This document shows positions 55,555-64,000 of a DNA stretch of 64,000 nt, one piece after another; the stretch's first letter is position 1, and every line of letters starts with the position of its first letter. The position numbers were made by a program, and so were the translations under genes. Source of the stretch: JAUVXJ01 sp034411995. Lineage in GTDB: Bacteria > Chloroflexota > Anaerolineae > UBA7937 > B3-Chlor. Under the pieces are notes generated by a model. That model saw only the letters and a list, made by a program, of their open reading frames with translations. It was not told the DNA's origin and ran no database searches. The stretch spans positions 62,001 to 126,000 of the forward strand of contig DAOUME010000022.1 in the NCBI GenBank assembly GCA_034411995.1, in the 5' to 3' direction.

Positions 55555-56532
55555 ATGAGGGAGATAACCTACGCCGAGGCCATACGCGAAGCGCTGCGCC
55601 AGGAGATGACGCGTGATCAGTCGGTATTCCTCCTGGGGGAAGACGTGGGCAGGTACGGAGGCGCCTTCGGCGTTTCCTACGGCTTGATAGATGAGTTCGG
55701 TGAAGAGCGAGTCCGCGATACCCCCATCTCCGAGGCCGGGATCATGGGTGCAGCGACGGGCGCAGCCCTGATGGGCATGAGGCCGGTAGCCGAGATCATG
55801 TTCATGGACTTCACCACTATAGCCATGGACCAACTGGTCAACCAGGCAGCCAAGCTGCGCTTCATGTTTGGCGGCAAGGCCGAGGTACCGCTCGTTCTGC
55901 GCACGCCCGCCGGGTCTGGAACCGGCGCCGCTGCCCACCATTCACAGAGCCTGGAGGCCTGGTTCGTGCACGTGCCCGGCTTGAAGGTCGTCATGCCCAG
56001 CACACCGTATGACGTGAAAGGGCTCCTTCTATCCTCCATTCGCGACAACAACCCGGTCGTCTTCGTGGAACACAAGTTGCTCTACAAGACTAAAGGGCAG
56101 GTGCCTGAAGAAGAATACACGATTCCTCTGGGACTCGCGGAGGTCAAGCGGCCAGGCAGAGACCTGACCATCGTGGCCACCTCGATCATGGTCCCCCGTG
56201 CTCTGCAAGCGGCGGAGGCCCTGGAGGAAGAGGGCATAGAGGCGGAAGTCGTGGATCCGCGTACCCTGCGACCCCTGGACGAAGAAACCATCGTCGGATC
56301 GATCGTCAAGACCGGCCGCGCACTGATAGTCCACGAAGCCTGCAAAACAGGTGGTGTAGGGGCCGAGATAGCAGCCACCATCGCCGAGAGCGAAGCTTTC
56401 GATTACCTCGATGCCCCCATCAAGCGCCTTGGCGGTCTGGACATACCGGTACCGTACAACCGCAACCTGGAGCGGCACATGGTGCCCCAGGTGGAGAACA
56501 TCATCGCCGCCGCCAGGGATCTCGTTGGTTGA
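55555..56532 (+). CDS. TPP-dependent 2-oxoacid/acetoin dehydrogenase E1 beta
   Basis: 325 residues, beginning at the base after the alpha-chain stop codon. Typical E1 beta features: REITYAEAIREALRQEM, LLGEDVGRYGGAFGVS, RVRDTPISEAGIMGAATGAALMGMRPV, FGGKAEVPLVLRTPAG, HHSQSLEAWFVHVPGLKVVMPSTPYDVKGLL and VEHKLLY. The C-terminal transketolase-C domain has EVVDPRTLRPLDEETI and GGLDIPVPYNRNLE. It completes the heterotetramer with the alpha chain. Next downstream is a peptidase, not E2, so the complex must be completed elsewhere. Confidence 0.92.
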   Translation: MREITYAEAIREALRQEMTRDQSVFLLGEDVGRYGGAFGVSYGLIDEFGEERVRDTPISEAGIMGAATGAALMGMRPVAEIMFMDFTTIAMDQLVNQAAKLRFMFGGKAEVPLVLRTPAGSGTGAAAHHSQSLEAWFVHVPGLKVVMPSTPYDVKGLLLSSIRDNNPVVFVEHKLLYKTKGQVPEEEYTIPLGLAEVKRPGRDLTIVATSIMVPRALQAAEALEEEGIEAEVVDPRTLRPLDEETIVGSIVKTGRALIVHEACKTGGVGAEIAATIAESEAFDYLDAPIKRLGGLDIPVPYNRNLERHMVPQVENIIAAARDLVG

Positions 56533-56608
56533 GCCAGCAGGCGCAGCGGGCCTAGCCTCCGGCAACTCGCGTGTCTCGGCCCGGAGGGGGTTACTCACAA
56601 GCAGGGCC

Positions 56609-58063
56609 ATGATTCGAGATCTCGCCCAAGACGCAGAAGCGTTCCACCAGGAACTGTACCGCGAATACTACCTCGCCGAGGGTGGCCTCAAGGAGCACCT
56701 GGTCATCACCCCCATCTACGACCGGTATGCCCATCTGTTCAGCGAGCCCCTGGTCCGAGCGGTGCTGACCTCCACCACAGACAGAGAAGACAGATACTTC
56801 GCCGAGTGGGTGACACTGGAACATCTCGAGAACCTGGTCAAGGTGCTGACCGAGCGTATCAGCAATACCATGAGACAGGCGACCGTGGAATGGGATGGCC
56901 GACAGGAGTCCTACCACAATCTGCGGCCACTGATGGCCAACGAACGAGACCTATCTCGCCGACATCGGCTCGACGATCTTGAGCGCGCGGTCACCGCCAG
57001 CGCGAATCCAGAGCGTACTGAGCGGCTCAGAACCCTCCACAGCGGAGCCGCGCATCTGGGCTTCGAGAGCTACGTCACCATGTGCGACCAGCTTCGCAGC
57101 CTGGACCTCGACGTGCTCACGGGACAGATGCGGACCCTGCTAGAGCAGACGCGGGACGTGTTCTTCCCCCTCCTGGAAAAGTTGCTGGCGGAGACCGGGG
57201 TTCCCATCCAGGAAGCAGCCACTTGCGACATCCTGGCCCTGTTCCGCGGCAGCGAATTCGACGACCTCTTCCCCCAGGACCTGCTGATGCCGGCCCTTTC
57301 CGACACCCTGGCCGCCATGGGCATTGATCTCGCTCACCAGGAGACCCTGGAGGTAGACACGGGATCCAGGCCCCTCAAGACGTCGCGTGCCTTCTGCTGC
57401 CCCATTCGCGTCCCGGAGGAAGTCAAGCTGGTCACCAAACCCACCGGTGGCCTGGAGGATTACGCCAGTCTTCTGCACGAGGCGGGCCACGCAGAGCATT
57501 TCGTGCACATAGACGCGGACCTCCCGATCTCCTTCAAACGTTTCGGAGACAATTCGGTCACGGAAGGGTACGCCTTTCTCTTTCAGTATCTGCTGCTCAA
57601 CAGAGACTGGCTTCGGCGGATATTGCACCTGAGGGAGACCGGCGACTACCTGCGGCTAGCTCATTTCCGGAAGCTGTGGCTCCTCCGTCGCTATGCCAGC
57701 AAGCTGCTCTACGAACAGCAACTCCACACCGCGCTGGAAGGTGCTGAGCACGCGTACGCCAGCATCCTGGGTGACGCACTGGGGGTAGCAGTTCATCCGG
57801 AGAGCTACCTCGCCGACACCGATGATGCCTTCTATTGCGCCCAGTACCTGCGCGCCTGGACCTTCGAGGTACAACTGCGGCGTTTTCTCGAGGAGCGGTT
57901 CGGAGCGGAGTGGTTCGCGACCCGTGGAGCCGGGGAGTACCTCATCTCCCTCTGGCGGCGAGGCCAGGAACGACGGGTCGAGGAACTGGCCAGAGACATG
58001 GGATACGACGGTCTCGCCGCCAAGTATCTCATTCAGGAGCTCGTTGAGTTCCGGGACGACTGA
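56609..58063 (+). CDS. M3-like zinc metallopeptidase
   Basis: 484 residues from ATG 56609 (GCAGGG upstream); the frame is open further back into the E1 beta gene but without homology. The zinc site is HEAGH (H290, H294, catalytic Glu between) with the downstream Glu in NSVTEGYAFLFQ as likely third ligand, giving the gluzincin arrangement. All-helical flanks, FESYVTMCDQLRSLDLD and the C-terminal AYASILGDALGVAVHPESYLADTDDAFYCAQYLRAW, fit a shortened oligopeptidase F/M3 fold. Cytosolic, no signal peptide. It probably degrades small peptides. The position behind E1 beta has no obvious logic. Confidence 0.78.
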   Translation: MIRDLAQDAEAFHQELYREYYLAEGGLKEHLVITPIYDRYAHLFSEPLVRAVLTSTTDREDRYFAEWVTLEHLENLVKVLTERISNTMRQATVEWDGRQESYHNLRPLMANERDLSRRHRLDDLERAVTASANPERTERLRTLHSGAAHLGFESYVTMCDQLRSLDLDVLTGQMRTLLEQTRDVFFPLLEKLLAETGVPIQEAATCDILALFRGSEFDDLFPQDLLMPALSDTLAAMGIDLAHQETLEVDTGSRPLKTSRAFCCPIRVPEEVKLVTKPTGGLEDYASLLHEAGHAEHFVHIDADLPISFKRFGDNSVTEGYAFLFQYLLLNRDWLRRILHLRETGDYLRLAHFRKLWLLRRYASKLLYEQQLHTALEGAEHAYASILGDALGVAVHPESYLADTDDAFYCAQYLRAWTFEVQLRRFLEERFGAEWFATRGAGEYLISLWRRGQERRVEELARDMGYDGLAAKYLIQELVEFRDD

Positions 58064-58113
58064 GCGTGAACGAGGCGGTGATGAGACGAGAACCACGCTC
58101 GTAGGAGAGGCCG

Positions 58114-59505
58114 GTGGAGATTACCTTCTGGGGTGCTGCCAGGGCTGTCACGGGCTCGCAGCACCTCATCAAAATCAATGGCAAGCAAGTTCTCCTGGAC
58201 TGTGGACTCTTCCAGGGACATCGCGCCGAGGCCTTCGAGCGGAACCGTAACCTCCCCTTCGATCCCCGGAAGGTAGATGCCGTGATCCTCTCCCACGCCC
58301 ACATAGACCACTGCGGAAACCTGCCGACCCTCGTCAACGCAGGCTTCCGTGGCGAAATCCACTGCACGATGGCCACCGCCGACCTGGTATCGATCATGCT
58401 CCGGGACAGCGCTCACCTGAACGCCAAAGACGTGGAGTACGTGAACAAGAAGCATCGGCGCCTTGGTCTGCCCCTCGTCGAGCCGCTGTACAGCATCGAG
58501 GAGGCGGAAAACGCGCTACGGTATCTCGTAGCGCACAAGTACGACCGCTGGTTCCCCGTCACCACGGGCGTGCGCGCAGTGCTCCGGGACGCAGGTCACA
58601 TCCTGGGCTCGGCCATCACCGTCCTAGACCTGAACGGCCATGGGCGGAGGGTTCGTCTCGGGTACACGGGCGATCTGGGACGAAAGGACCTGCCCATCCT
58701 TCGTGATCCCACTCTCGTCCAGGACCTGGACTACCTCATCACAGAGAGCACCTACGGGAATCGTCTCCACGAAGATATCACGCAGGTAGAGGACCAACTG
58801 GCCGAAATCGTGACCAAGGCCTACTCCAGACGAGGCAAACTCATCATTCCCGCCTTCGCCGTCGAACGAACGCAGGAAGTCATCTACACGCTCCACCGGC
58901 TGAAGAAGGCTGGGCGGATACCCTCGCTTCCCGTGTACGTGGACAGTCCCCTGGCCATCGATGCCACGGAGATCTTCCGGCTTCATCCCGAGTGTTTCGA
59001 CGAGGAGACCAACGAGTTCCTGCTCCGCGAAGAGGATCCTTTCGGATTTCGAGGCCTGCGCTACCTGAGGAACGTGGAAGAATCCAAGCTGCTCAACGAG
59101 ATGGACGGGCCCATGATCATCATCTCCGCCTCCGGGATGTGCGAGGCTGGCAGGATCCTGCATCACCTGAAGAACAACGTCGAGAACCCCCGAAACACAG
59201 TGCTCATCGTCAGCTTTCAAGCAGAGCACACTCTGGGGCGTCGCATAGCGGAGCAGGCAGAAACGATCCGCATCTTTGGCGATGAGTATCGGCTCCGAGC
59301 ACAGGTGAGGGTGATGGCCGCCTTCAGCGCCCACGCCGACCGAGATGAGCTACTCGGCTGGATCGGGAAGGCAACAACCAATCTGAAGGCGGTCTACGTC
59401 GTACACGGCGAGGAGGAGGAATCACTGGCCCTGGCGAAAGGGATCAGCGAACTTGCAGCCTGTCAGATCTCGGTGCCTCGGCTGGGAGAGAAAGCCTCCA
59501 TCTAG
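58114..59505 (+). CDS. Metallo-beta-lactamase/beta-CASP RNase-like protein
   Basis: 463 residues from GTG 58114. Metal motifs: SHAHIDHCGNLP (H61, H63, D65, H66 region), DAGHILGSAITVLD, YTGDLGRKDLP and ESTYGNR. The beta-CASP insert carries FAVERTQEVIYTLHRL, DSPLAIDATEIFRLH, SASGMCEAGRILHHLKNN, SFQAEHTLGRRI and the closing AFSAHADRDELLGWI. This is the CPSF73/KH-less Ysh1-like group that processes RNA as an endonuclease or exonuclease. The tail after about 440 is short. Independent transcript likely. Confidence 0.9.
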   Translation: MEITFWGAARAVTGSQHLIKINGKQVLLDCGLFQGHRAEAFERNRNLPFDPRKVDAVILSHAHIDHCGNLPTLVNAGFRGEIHCTMATADLVSIMLRDSAHLNAKDVEYVNKKHRRLGLPLVEPLYSIEEAENALRYLVAHKYDRWFPVTTGVRAVLRDAGHILGSAITVLDLNGHGRRVRLGYTGDLGRKDLPILRDPTLVQDLDYLITESTYGNRLHEDITQVEDQLAEIVTKAYSRRGKLIIPAFAVERTQEVIYTLHRLKKAGRIPSLPVYVDSPLAIDATEIFRLHPECFDEETNEFLLREEDPFGFRGLRYLRNVEESKLLNEMDGPMIIISASGMCEAGRILHHLKNNVENPRNTVLIVSFQAEHTLGRRIAEQAETIRIFGDEYRLRAQVRVMAAFSAHADRDELLGWIGKATTNLKAVYVVHGEEEESLALAKGISELAACQISVPRLGEKASI

Positions 59506-59509
59506 ACGC

Positions 59510-60181
59510 CTAGGGTCGGTGATACCTGATCACCTCCGTCACCGGCAGCCGCTCGGGAGCATCCACGCTGGTCGACTCTGGCACCCCCATGGGGATGACC
59601 ATCACCAGTTCTAGATCCTCTTCGACGTGGAGCATCTCTCTCACGCTCTCCCGCACGGCGAGGGGACCATCCATGGCGCAGGTTCCGTATCCCAGGGAGT
59701 GAGCCTTGAGCAGCATGTTCTGCACGGCCATAGCCACGCTCTTCTGCACCGTGTCGATGACGATGGGCTCTATGTCCAGGCCCACGTCGCCCAGCGCCCT
59801 GGTCTTCTCGACAACCGTGCTCATGGGCATCTTGAGCACCGGGTTCTCGTAGGGCTTGGTGCAAGCCACGATCACCAGCGGCGCGTCGGTGAAGAAACTG
59901 GTGTAGCTGCGCATGAACCTGCAGAAGGCAGCGAGCCTCTTCTCCCCCTTGGCGAGCGCCTCCCTGGAGAGGGCCTGGAACCTGTCATAGACCTCCTGGG
60001 CCATCCTGGCGATGGTCTCCCTATCCTCCACGACAATAAAGCGCCAGGGTTGGATGTTCGTGCTACTGGGCGCCCAGCAGCCAGCCTCAACGATCGCCTC
60101 GATGTCCTCCCGGGGAATGGGCGCGTCAGCCTTGTACTTTCTGATACTGCGTCGCTGCCTGATGGCTTCGTCGAGGTCCAT
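59510..60181 (-). CDS. Nitroreductase-family flavoprotein
   Basis: 223 residues. FMN-binding start AIRQRRSIRKYKADAPIP, APSSTNIQPWRFIVVEDRETI (about 37-57), and the C-terminal GYGTCAMDGPLAVRESVREML and VIPMGVPEST. An insert at about 70-135 (FCRFMRSYTSFFTDAPLVIVACTKPYENP) lengthens the usual fold. The family reduces nitro compounds, quinones, enones or flavins with NAD(P)H; which cannot be said. It lies 6 bp after the methyltransferase gene and is probably cotranscribed; its 3' end converges on the beta-CASP gene. Confidence 0.85.
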   Translation of the reverse strand: MDLDEAIRQRRSIRKYKADAPIPREDIEAIVEAGCWAPSSTNIQPWRFIVVEDRETIARMAQEVYDRFQALSREALAKGEKRLAAFCRFMRSYTSFFTDAPLVIVACTKPYENPVLKMPMSTVVEKTRALGDVGLDIEPIVIDTVQKSVAMAVQNMLLKAHSLGYGTCAMDGPLAVRESVREMLHVEEDLELVMVIPMGVPESTSVDAPERLPVTEVIRYHRP

Positions 60182-60187
60182 GTTATC

Positions 60188-60895
60188 CTACCCTCCTCTC
60201 ACGTCTGCACCATACAACACCGCCGGTGACCGGACGTCACGCCCGCTCGAATGGCCGGGGACGTTCTGGTTCTTCACCGCTACGACCAAGCCCACCGAGC
60301 TCCACCCATCCCGCACCTCTCGTCGCTCCACGGAGAACAGGGGATGGTCGAACAGCTTCCGGTTCTCGCCCCAGGACCGTGGTGAGACGGTGATCCGGAA
60401 CGCCCAGTTGAGAAACCGGCTCCAGAGGTCATCCTTCAGAATGCGGCCTCCCTCCACCACGAGCAGCCGCCCCCCAGGCACCAGTACGCGTGCTATCTCA
60501 CCCTGGGCCACCGGGTCGAGGATGAAGTAGTCGGGAAAGGTGGCCACCAGTGAGTCGAAGGCTGCATCGGGAAATGGCAGATCCTGAGCACGCGCCCGGC
60601 AGATGGGCGCCTTGCCTCCCAGGCGGCGGAACTTCCGCGCTGTGATCCACGCCATGTATGGAGAGAGGTCCACACCGGCGCACTCATAGCCTGCTGCGAC
60701 CATGTCCCACAGCAGAGCACCGGTGCCGAAGGCTAGCTCCAGGACCCGCCTGCCTTGTAGTTCCGGCAGGGCCGTTCGCTGCCAGTCGTGCCACCTCCCC
60801 CGTGAGACGATGCGGCTCACCAGATCGTACGTCCAGGCGAACTCGTTATAGAAATGATGAAAGGCAAAGCGGACGAATCTGTGCCAGAAGCGCAC
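60188..60895 (-). CDS. SAM-dependent class I methyltransferase
   Basis: 235 residues from GTG 60895 (GGAGGTG spaced about 9 nt). A second GTG at 60907 sits inside that RBS. Motif I is VLELAFGTGALLWDM (about 49-63), followed by CAGVDLSPYMAWIT (acidic residue for the SAM ribose), RARAQDLPFPDAAFDSLVATFPDYFI and VLVPGGRLLVVEGG. It resembles UbiE/methylase-11 enzymes. The N-terminus (HFYNEFAWTYD) is common in this group. The substrate is unknown. It is divergent from hutU. Confidence 0.82.
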   Translation of the reverse strand: MRFWHRFVRFAFHHFYNEFAWTYDLVSRIVSRGRWHDWQRTALPELQGRRVLELAFGTGALLWDMVAAGYECAGVDLSPYMAWITARKFRRLGGKAPICRARAQDLPFPDAAFDSLVATFPDYFILDPVAQGEIARVLVPGGRLLVVEGGRILKDDLWSRFLNWAFRITVSPRSWGENRKLFDHPLFSVERREVRDGWSSVGLVVAVKNQNVPGHSSGRDVRSPAVLYGADVRGG

Positions 60896-60956
60896 GAATC
60901 GATTCACCTCCAGCGGATATTGTACGTATTTGCAGAGGGCTGAGCAAACAGCATCA

Positions 60957-60985
60957 TGGCAGTGCAAGCGTACCTGCGCTATAAT
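60957..60985 (+). promoter_or_regulatory. Possible promoter of hutU
   Basis: A consensus TATAAT (60980-60985) is present. The only sequence 17 bp upstream is TGGCAG (60957-60962), a poor -35 box, so activation by a regulator is likely. GGAGGTG precedes ATG 61019. Confidence 0.45.
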
Positions 60986-61018
60986 GGCCCTGGAAGCTAG
61001 TTGAACGGAGGTGCCGTC

Positions 61019-62665
61019 ATGAGGAGAGAGATTCGGGCCTCACGTGGAACGGAGTTGACCTGCAAGGGATGGGGACAGGAAGCTGCCATGCGCATGCTGA
61101 TGAACAACCTGGATCCTGAGGTTGCCGAGAAGCCCGACGAACTCATCGTCTACGGCGGGCGGGGCAAGGCAGCCCGCAACTGGGAGGCCTTCGACGCCAT
61201 CGTGGCCGCGCTCAAGGAACTGGAGAACGACGAGACGCTCCTCGTCCAATCCGGGAAACCGGTGGGCGTCTTCCGGACTCACCCCGATGCTCCTCGGGTC
61301 CTACTGGCCAACTCCAACATCGTCCCTGCCTGGGCCAATCAAGAGTACTTCAACGAACTGGACGCCAAGGGCCTCATCATGTACGGGCAGATGACGGCTG
61401 GCAGTTGGATCTACATCGGCACGCAGGGTATCCTCCAGGGCACCTACGAGACGTTGGGCACGGCGGCACAGAAGCATTTCGGGACCAGTCTCAAAGGCAA
61501 GTTCGTGCTCACGGCAGGACTGGGCGGCATGGGCGGAGCACAACCACTGGCCATCACCATGAACGAGGGCGTCGGCCTGATCGTGGAGGTGGACCCGGCC
61601 AGAGCTCAGCGACGGCTGGAGACCTCCTACCTGGACGTGGTCGTGGATGAACTGGAAGAGGCGATGACGCTGGTGGAGGAAGCGCTCTCCAGAGAAGAGC
61701 CAAGGTCCATCGGACTCATCGCCAACGCCGCCGACGTCTATCCCGAACTGGTAATCCGGGGCGTCGTGCCCGACATGGTCACTGACCAGACGCCCGCTCA
61801 CGACCCCCGCAGCTACATCCCGCAAGGGTTGTCTGTAGAAGAGGCGCAGAGACTGTGGGACAAGGATCCCGAGGAGTATTCCCGTCGCTCCGTGGAGTCC
61901 ATGGGACGACACGTCCAGGCCATGCTCGATTTCCAGAAGCAAGGGGCCGTCGTCTTCGACTATGGAAACAACATCCGACAGCGCGCCTACGAAGCTGGAG
62001 TGAAGAACGCCTTCGATTTCCCCGGCTTCGTGCCCGCGTATATCCGACCCCTCTTCTGCGAGGGCAAAGGCCCCTTCCGCTGGGTGGCTCTCTCGGGAGA
62101 TCCCCAGGACATCTACAAGACCGACGAAGTGGTAATGCGAGAATTCTCCTACGACGAGCACCTGGTGCGCTGGATCCGGATGGCCCAGCAGAAGGTCAAG
62201 TTCCAGGGGCTGCCCTCGCGTATCTGCTGGCTGGGCTATGGTGAGCGAGCCAGATTCGGCCTCATGATCAACGACCTGGTGGGAAGTGGTGAGATCTCCG
62301 CGCCCATCGTCATCGGGCGGGATCACCTGGATGGCGGCTCGGTGGCCTCCCCCTATCGGGAGACGGAGGGCATGAAGGACGGTAGTGACGCCATCGCCGA
62401 CTGGCCGCTGCTCAACGCCCTCATCAACGCGGTGGGTGGTGCCACCTGGATCTCTATCCACCACGGCGGCGGGGTGGGGATCGGCTACTCCATTCACGCG
62501 GGACAGGTCACCGTGGCTGACGGCACGCCCGAAGCCGCTCGACGCCTGGAGCGCGTCCTGACCACCGACCCCGGAACCGCCATCATGCGCCACGTCGACG
62601 CCGGATACGAGGAAGCCATAGAGGCCGCCAGGCGCCACGGGATCAAGATCCCCACGATGAAGTAG
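61019..62665 (+). CDS. hutU: Urocanate hydratase
   Basis: 548 residues, normal for the family, from ATG 61019 (GGAGGTG upstream; earlier GTG-region codons lie before the RBS). Signature motifs: KPDELIVYGGRGKAARNW, LANSNIVPAWANQEYFNELDAKGL, GQMTAGSWIYIGTQGILQGTYETL, TAGLGGMGGAQPLA (NAD-binding) and GFVPAYIRPLFCEGKGPFRW with C347. The end IHHGGGVGIGYSIHAGQV is also conserved. It adds water to urocanate, giving imidazolonepropionate, with NAD as electrophile. hutI follows, so histidine is broken down to glutamate. hutH is not in this window. Confidence 0.97.
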   Translation: MRREIRASRGTELTCKGWGQEAAMRMLMNNLDPEVAEKPDELIVYGGRGKAARNWEAFDAIVAALKELENDETLLVQSGKPVGVFRTHPDAPRVLLANSNIVPAWANQEYFNELDAKGLIMYGQMTAGSWIYIGTQGILQGTYETLGTAAQKHFGTSLKGKFVLTAGLGGMGGAQPLAITMNEGVGLIVEVDPARAQRRLETSYLDVVVDELEEAMTLVEEALSREEPRSIGLIANAADVYPELVIRGVVPDMVTDQTPAHDPRSYIPQGLSVEEAQRLWDKDPEEYSRRSVESMGRHVQAMLDFQKQGAVVFDYGNNIRQRAYEAGVKNAFDFPGFVPAYIRPLFCEGKGPFRWVALSGDPQDIYKTDEVVMREFSYDEHLVRWIRMAQQKVKFQGLPSRICWLGYGERARFGLMINDLVGSGEISAPIVIGRDHLDGGSVASPYRETEGMKDGSDAIADWPLLNALINAVGGATWISIHHGGGVGIGYSIHAGQVTVADGTPEAARRLERVLTTDPGTAIMRHVDAGYEEAIEAARRHGIKIPTMK

Positions 62666-62690
62666 ATATGAAAGCGGTTCTGTATATACA

Positions 62691-63953
62691 ATGCCAACCG
62701 ACCTCGTAGTACATAGCTCCCAGCAGCTTCTCACGCTGGCCTCGCAGGCCAGTCCGAAGCGCGGCCCGGCGATGAGGGAGCTAGGCATCATCGAAGACGG
62801 CGCCGTCGCGGTGCAGGGTGACCGCATCGTCCTCGTCGGCACCACCGAGGATGTCCTCGCCGAGGTGGGGGGCGCCGCCAAGACCATCGACGCCTCGGGC
62901 AAAGTGGTCCTACCCGGTTTCGTGGATCCGCACACCCACCTGGTCTTCGCCGGAGATCGGGCCTCGGAGTTCGAGCTGCGCCTTCAGGGCGCCGCCTACA
63001 TGGAGATCCTGGCCGCCGGGGGCGGGATCATGAATACCGTCAGGGCCACCAGAGCGGCCAGCCTCGCCGACATCATCGCCCAGAGCCGGAAGCGTCTGGA
63101 CAGGATGCTGACCCACGGCACCACCACGGCCGAGGCGAAGACCGGCTATGGCTTGGACACCGAGAACGAGTTGAAAATGCTGGAGGCCATTCGCCTCCTA
63201 GACGAAGCCCATGCCGTGGACCTCATCCCTACGTTCCTCGGGGCTCACGCCATTCCCGCAGAATACGAGGGGCGCACGGACGAGTACGTCAGCGTGGTGG
63301 TGGAGGAGATGATGCCGGCCCTGGAAGCACGGGGCTGCCTTGGCCACGACCCGCCTCCCTTCTGCGACGTCTTCTGCGAAGACGGGGCCTTCTCCGTGGA
63401 GCAGAGCCGGAGGATCCTGCAACAGGCCCGCAAGCTAGGTATGGGGCTCAAGATCCACGCCGACGAGTTCAAGGCTCTGGGCGGCACCGCCCTGGCGGTG
63501 GAACTGGGAGCGACGTCGGCAGACCACCTGGCCTGCACTCCCGACGAGGAGATCAGGCTCCTGGCAGACTCCGACACTGTTGGGGTGCTGTTGCCCGGGA
63601 CACCCTTCGGTCTGGCAGAGGATCACTACGCAGCAGCGAGGAAGATGATCGATGCGGGGGTGGCAGTAGCCCTGGCTACGGACCTGAACCCTGGCACCTG
63701 CTACTGCGAGTCCATGCCCTTCATCATGGCCCTGGCCTGCCGCTACATGGGCATGACCCCCGCAGAAGCGATCGTGGCTTCCATCATCAACGCCGCCCAC
63801 GCCATCGGCCTGGGGCACGAGGTGGGCAGTCTGGAAGTCGGCAAGAAGGCCGACGTGCTCATCCTGGGCACTCCCGACTACCGCCACCTGCCCTACCGGT
63901 TCGGCAGCAACCTGGTGCAGACCGTGATCAAGGCTGGCCGCGTAGTGCGATAG
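62691..63953 (+). CDS. hutI: Imidazolonepropionase
   Basis: 420 residues, starting 25 bp after hutU. Amidohydrolase features: VLPGFVDPHTHLVFAGDRASEFELRLQGA (metal HxH), THGTTTAEAKTGYGLD, CDVFCEDGAFSVEQSRRILQ, IHADEF (His ligand), TSADHL, and DLNPGTCYCESMP (Asp ligand). It hydrolyses imidazolonepropionate to N-formimino-glutamate. The RBS is weak, so translation may depend on hutU. Complete, with the usual C-terminal GSLEVGKKADVLILGTPDYRHLPYRFG. Confidence 0.96.
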   Translation: MPTDLVVHSSQQLLTLASQASPKRGPAMRELGIIEDGAVAVQGDRIVLVGTTEDVLAEVGGAAKTIDASGKVVLPGFVDPHTHLVFAGDRASEFELRLQGAAYMEILAAGGGIMNTVRATRAASLADIIAQSRKRLDRMLTHGTTTAEAKTGYGLDTENELKMLEAIRLLDEAHAVDLIPTFLGAHAIPAEYEGRTDEYVSVVVEEMMPALEARGCLGHDPPPFCDVFCEDGAFSVEQSRRILQQARKLGMGLKIHADEFKALGGTALAVELGATSADHLACTPDEEIRLLADSDTVGVLLPGTPFGLAEDHYAAARKMIDAGVAVALATDLNPGTCYCESMPFIMALACRYMGMTPAEAIVASIINAAHAIGLGHEVGSLEVGKKADVLILGTPDYRHLPYRFGSNLVQTVIKAGRVVR

Positions 63954-63971
63954 CGAAAGCGAGGCACCCCG

Positions 63972-64000
63972 ATGGAGCTCTACCCCCTTGCCGATACTGA
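63972..64000 (+). CDS. Start of a further gene, cut by the window edge
   Basis: ATG 63972 with GAGGC 7 nt upstream and 18 bp after hutI reads MELYPLADT and is still open at the last base. It is probably the next histidine-utilisation gene (for example for formiminoglutamate or histidine), but the nine codons do not identify it. Confidence 0.4.

Noticed and set aside
61301..62935. Long minus-strand open frame (544 codons)
   Set aside because: It is antisense to hutU, whose family is certain. It has no RBS and arises from GC-rich codon usage. The same applies to the long antisense frames over the FG-GAP gene (46134-47213), the helicase (37515-38747) and the FAD oxidase (38967-40118).

Overview
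The window is a GC-rich bacterial chromosome segment, densely packed, with about 56 supported protein genes on both strands, one tRNA and one riboswitch. Several traits point to Chloroflexota, probably an Anaerolineae-like lineage. These are secreted proteins with Thr/Pro linkers of the PTPTPT type, Ig-like modules with a GGCxxLHW core, pre-peptidase C-terminal (PPC) repeats, and a V4R / Roadblock / GTPase / DUF4388 signalling cluster. This assignment comes from protein style alone; no rRNA or ribosomal-protein marker is present. Nothing looks like a prophage, transposon, integron or CRISPR array. The region reads as ordinary core chromosome with a few accessory surface proteins.

Layout. 1-4.5 kb: a membrane methyltransferase-like protein, a repeat lipoprotein, a B12-type radical SAM enzyme and a SEC-C protein. 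4.8-7.6 kb: larE-larB-larC, making the nickel-pincer cofactor, with no larA. 7.7-13.3 kb: a DUF218 protein and a probable operon for envelope proteins (two PPC-repeat proteins and a DsbA-like thioredoxin). 13.3-18.7 kb: TPR protein, AIR-synthase-like enzyme, second B12/radical SAM enzyme, tRNA-Sec (selC), a BioB/LipS-like radical SAM enzyme and DedA. 19.4-26.9 kb: holB and ricT, facing mazG-like, recO, glyS and a PHP phosphoesterase, then a TolB-like propeller, arfB and a cupin. 27.3-30.6 kb: a small ribbon-helix-helix repressor with its own operator, and a PP2C-like pseudophosphatase fused to a propeller. 30.7-36.5 kb: tsaD (apparently leaderless), a histidine kinase/response regulator pair, a 33-residue membrane protein, a patatin and DegV. 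36.6-45.4 kb: UvrD/PcrA helicase, FAD and Fe-S oxidoreductase subunits, the isc operon under an Rrf2 regulator, and a CAP-domain protein. 46.1-47.4 kb: a seven-blade FG-GAP propeller protein.

47.6-51.5 kb is a thiamine operon (thiN, thiamine-binding DUF77 protein, ABC permease, binding protein, ATPase) behind a TPP riboswitch and an intrinsic terminator. 51.5-54.2 kb is the V4R / Roadblock / GTPase / DUF4388 operon. 54.6-59.5 kb holds TPP-dependent dehydrogenase E1 alpha and beta, an M3-like peptidase and a beta-CASP nuclease. The window ends with a nitroreductase, a methyltransferase and the histidine-degradation genes hutU and hutI.

How the parts connect. Thiamine uptake and pyrophosphorylation supply the cofactor of the E1 dehydrogenase. 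The isc genes supply Fe-S clusters to the radical SAM and CCG-domain proteins. Many promoters are readable as sigma-70-type -35/-10 boxes, most with a 17-bp spacer, and several fix start codons. The most noteworthy observations are: an isolated selC with its own promoter; 11-bp-periodic TTTxAC repeats in front of two operons, one next to the OmpR-type regulator gene; a likely CTG start codon in the V4R gene; a 62-residue Cys/Trp repeat of unknown family; the degenerate PP2C fusion; and a 24-bp dyad at the isc promoter.
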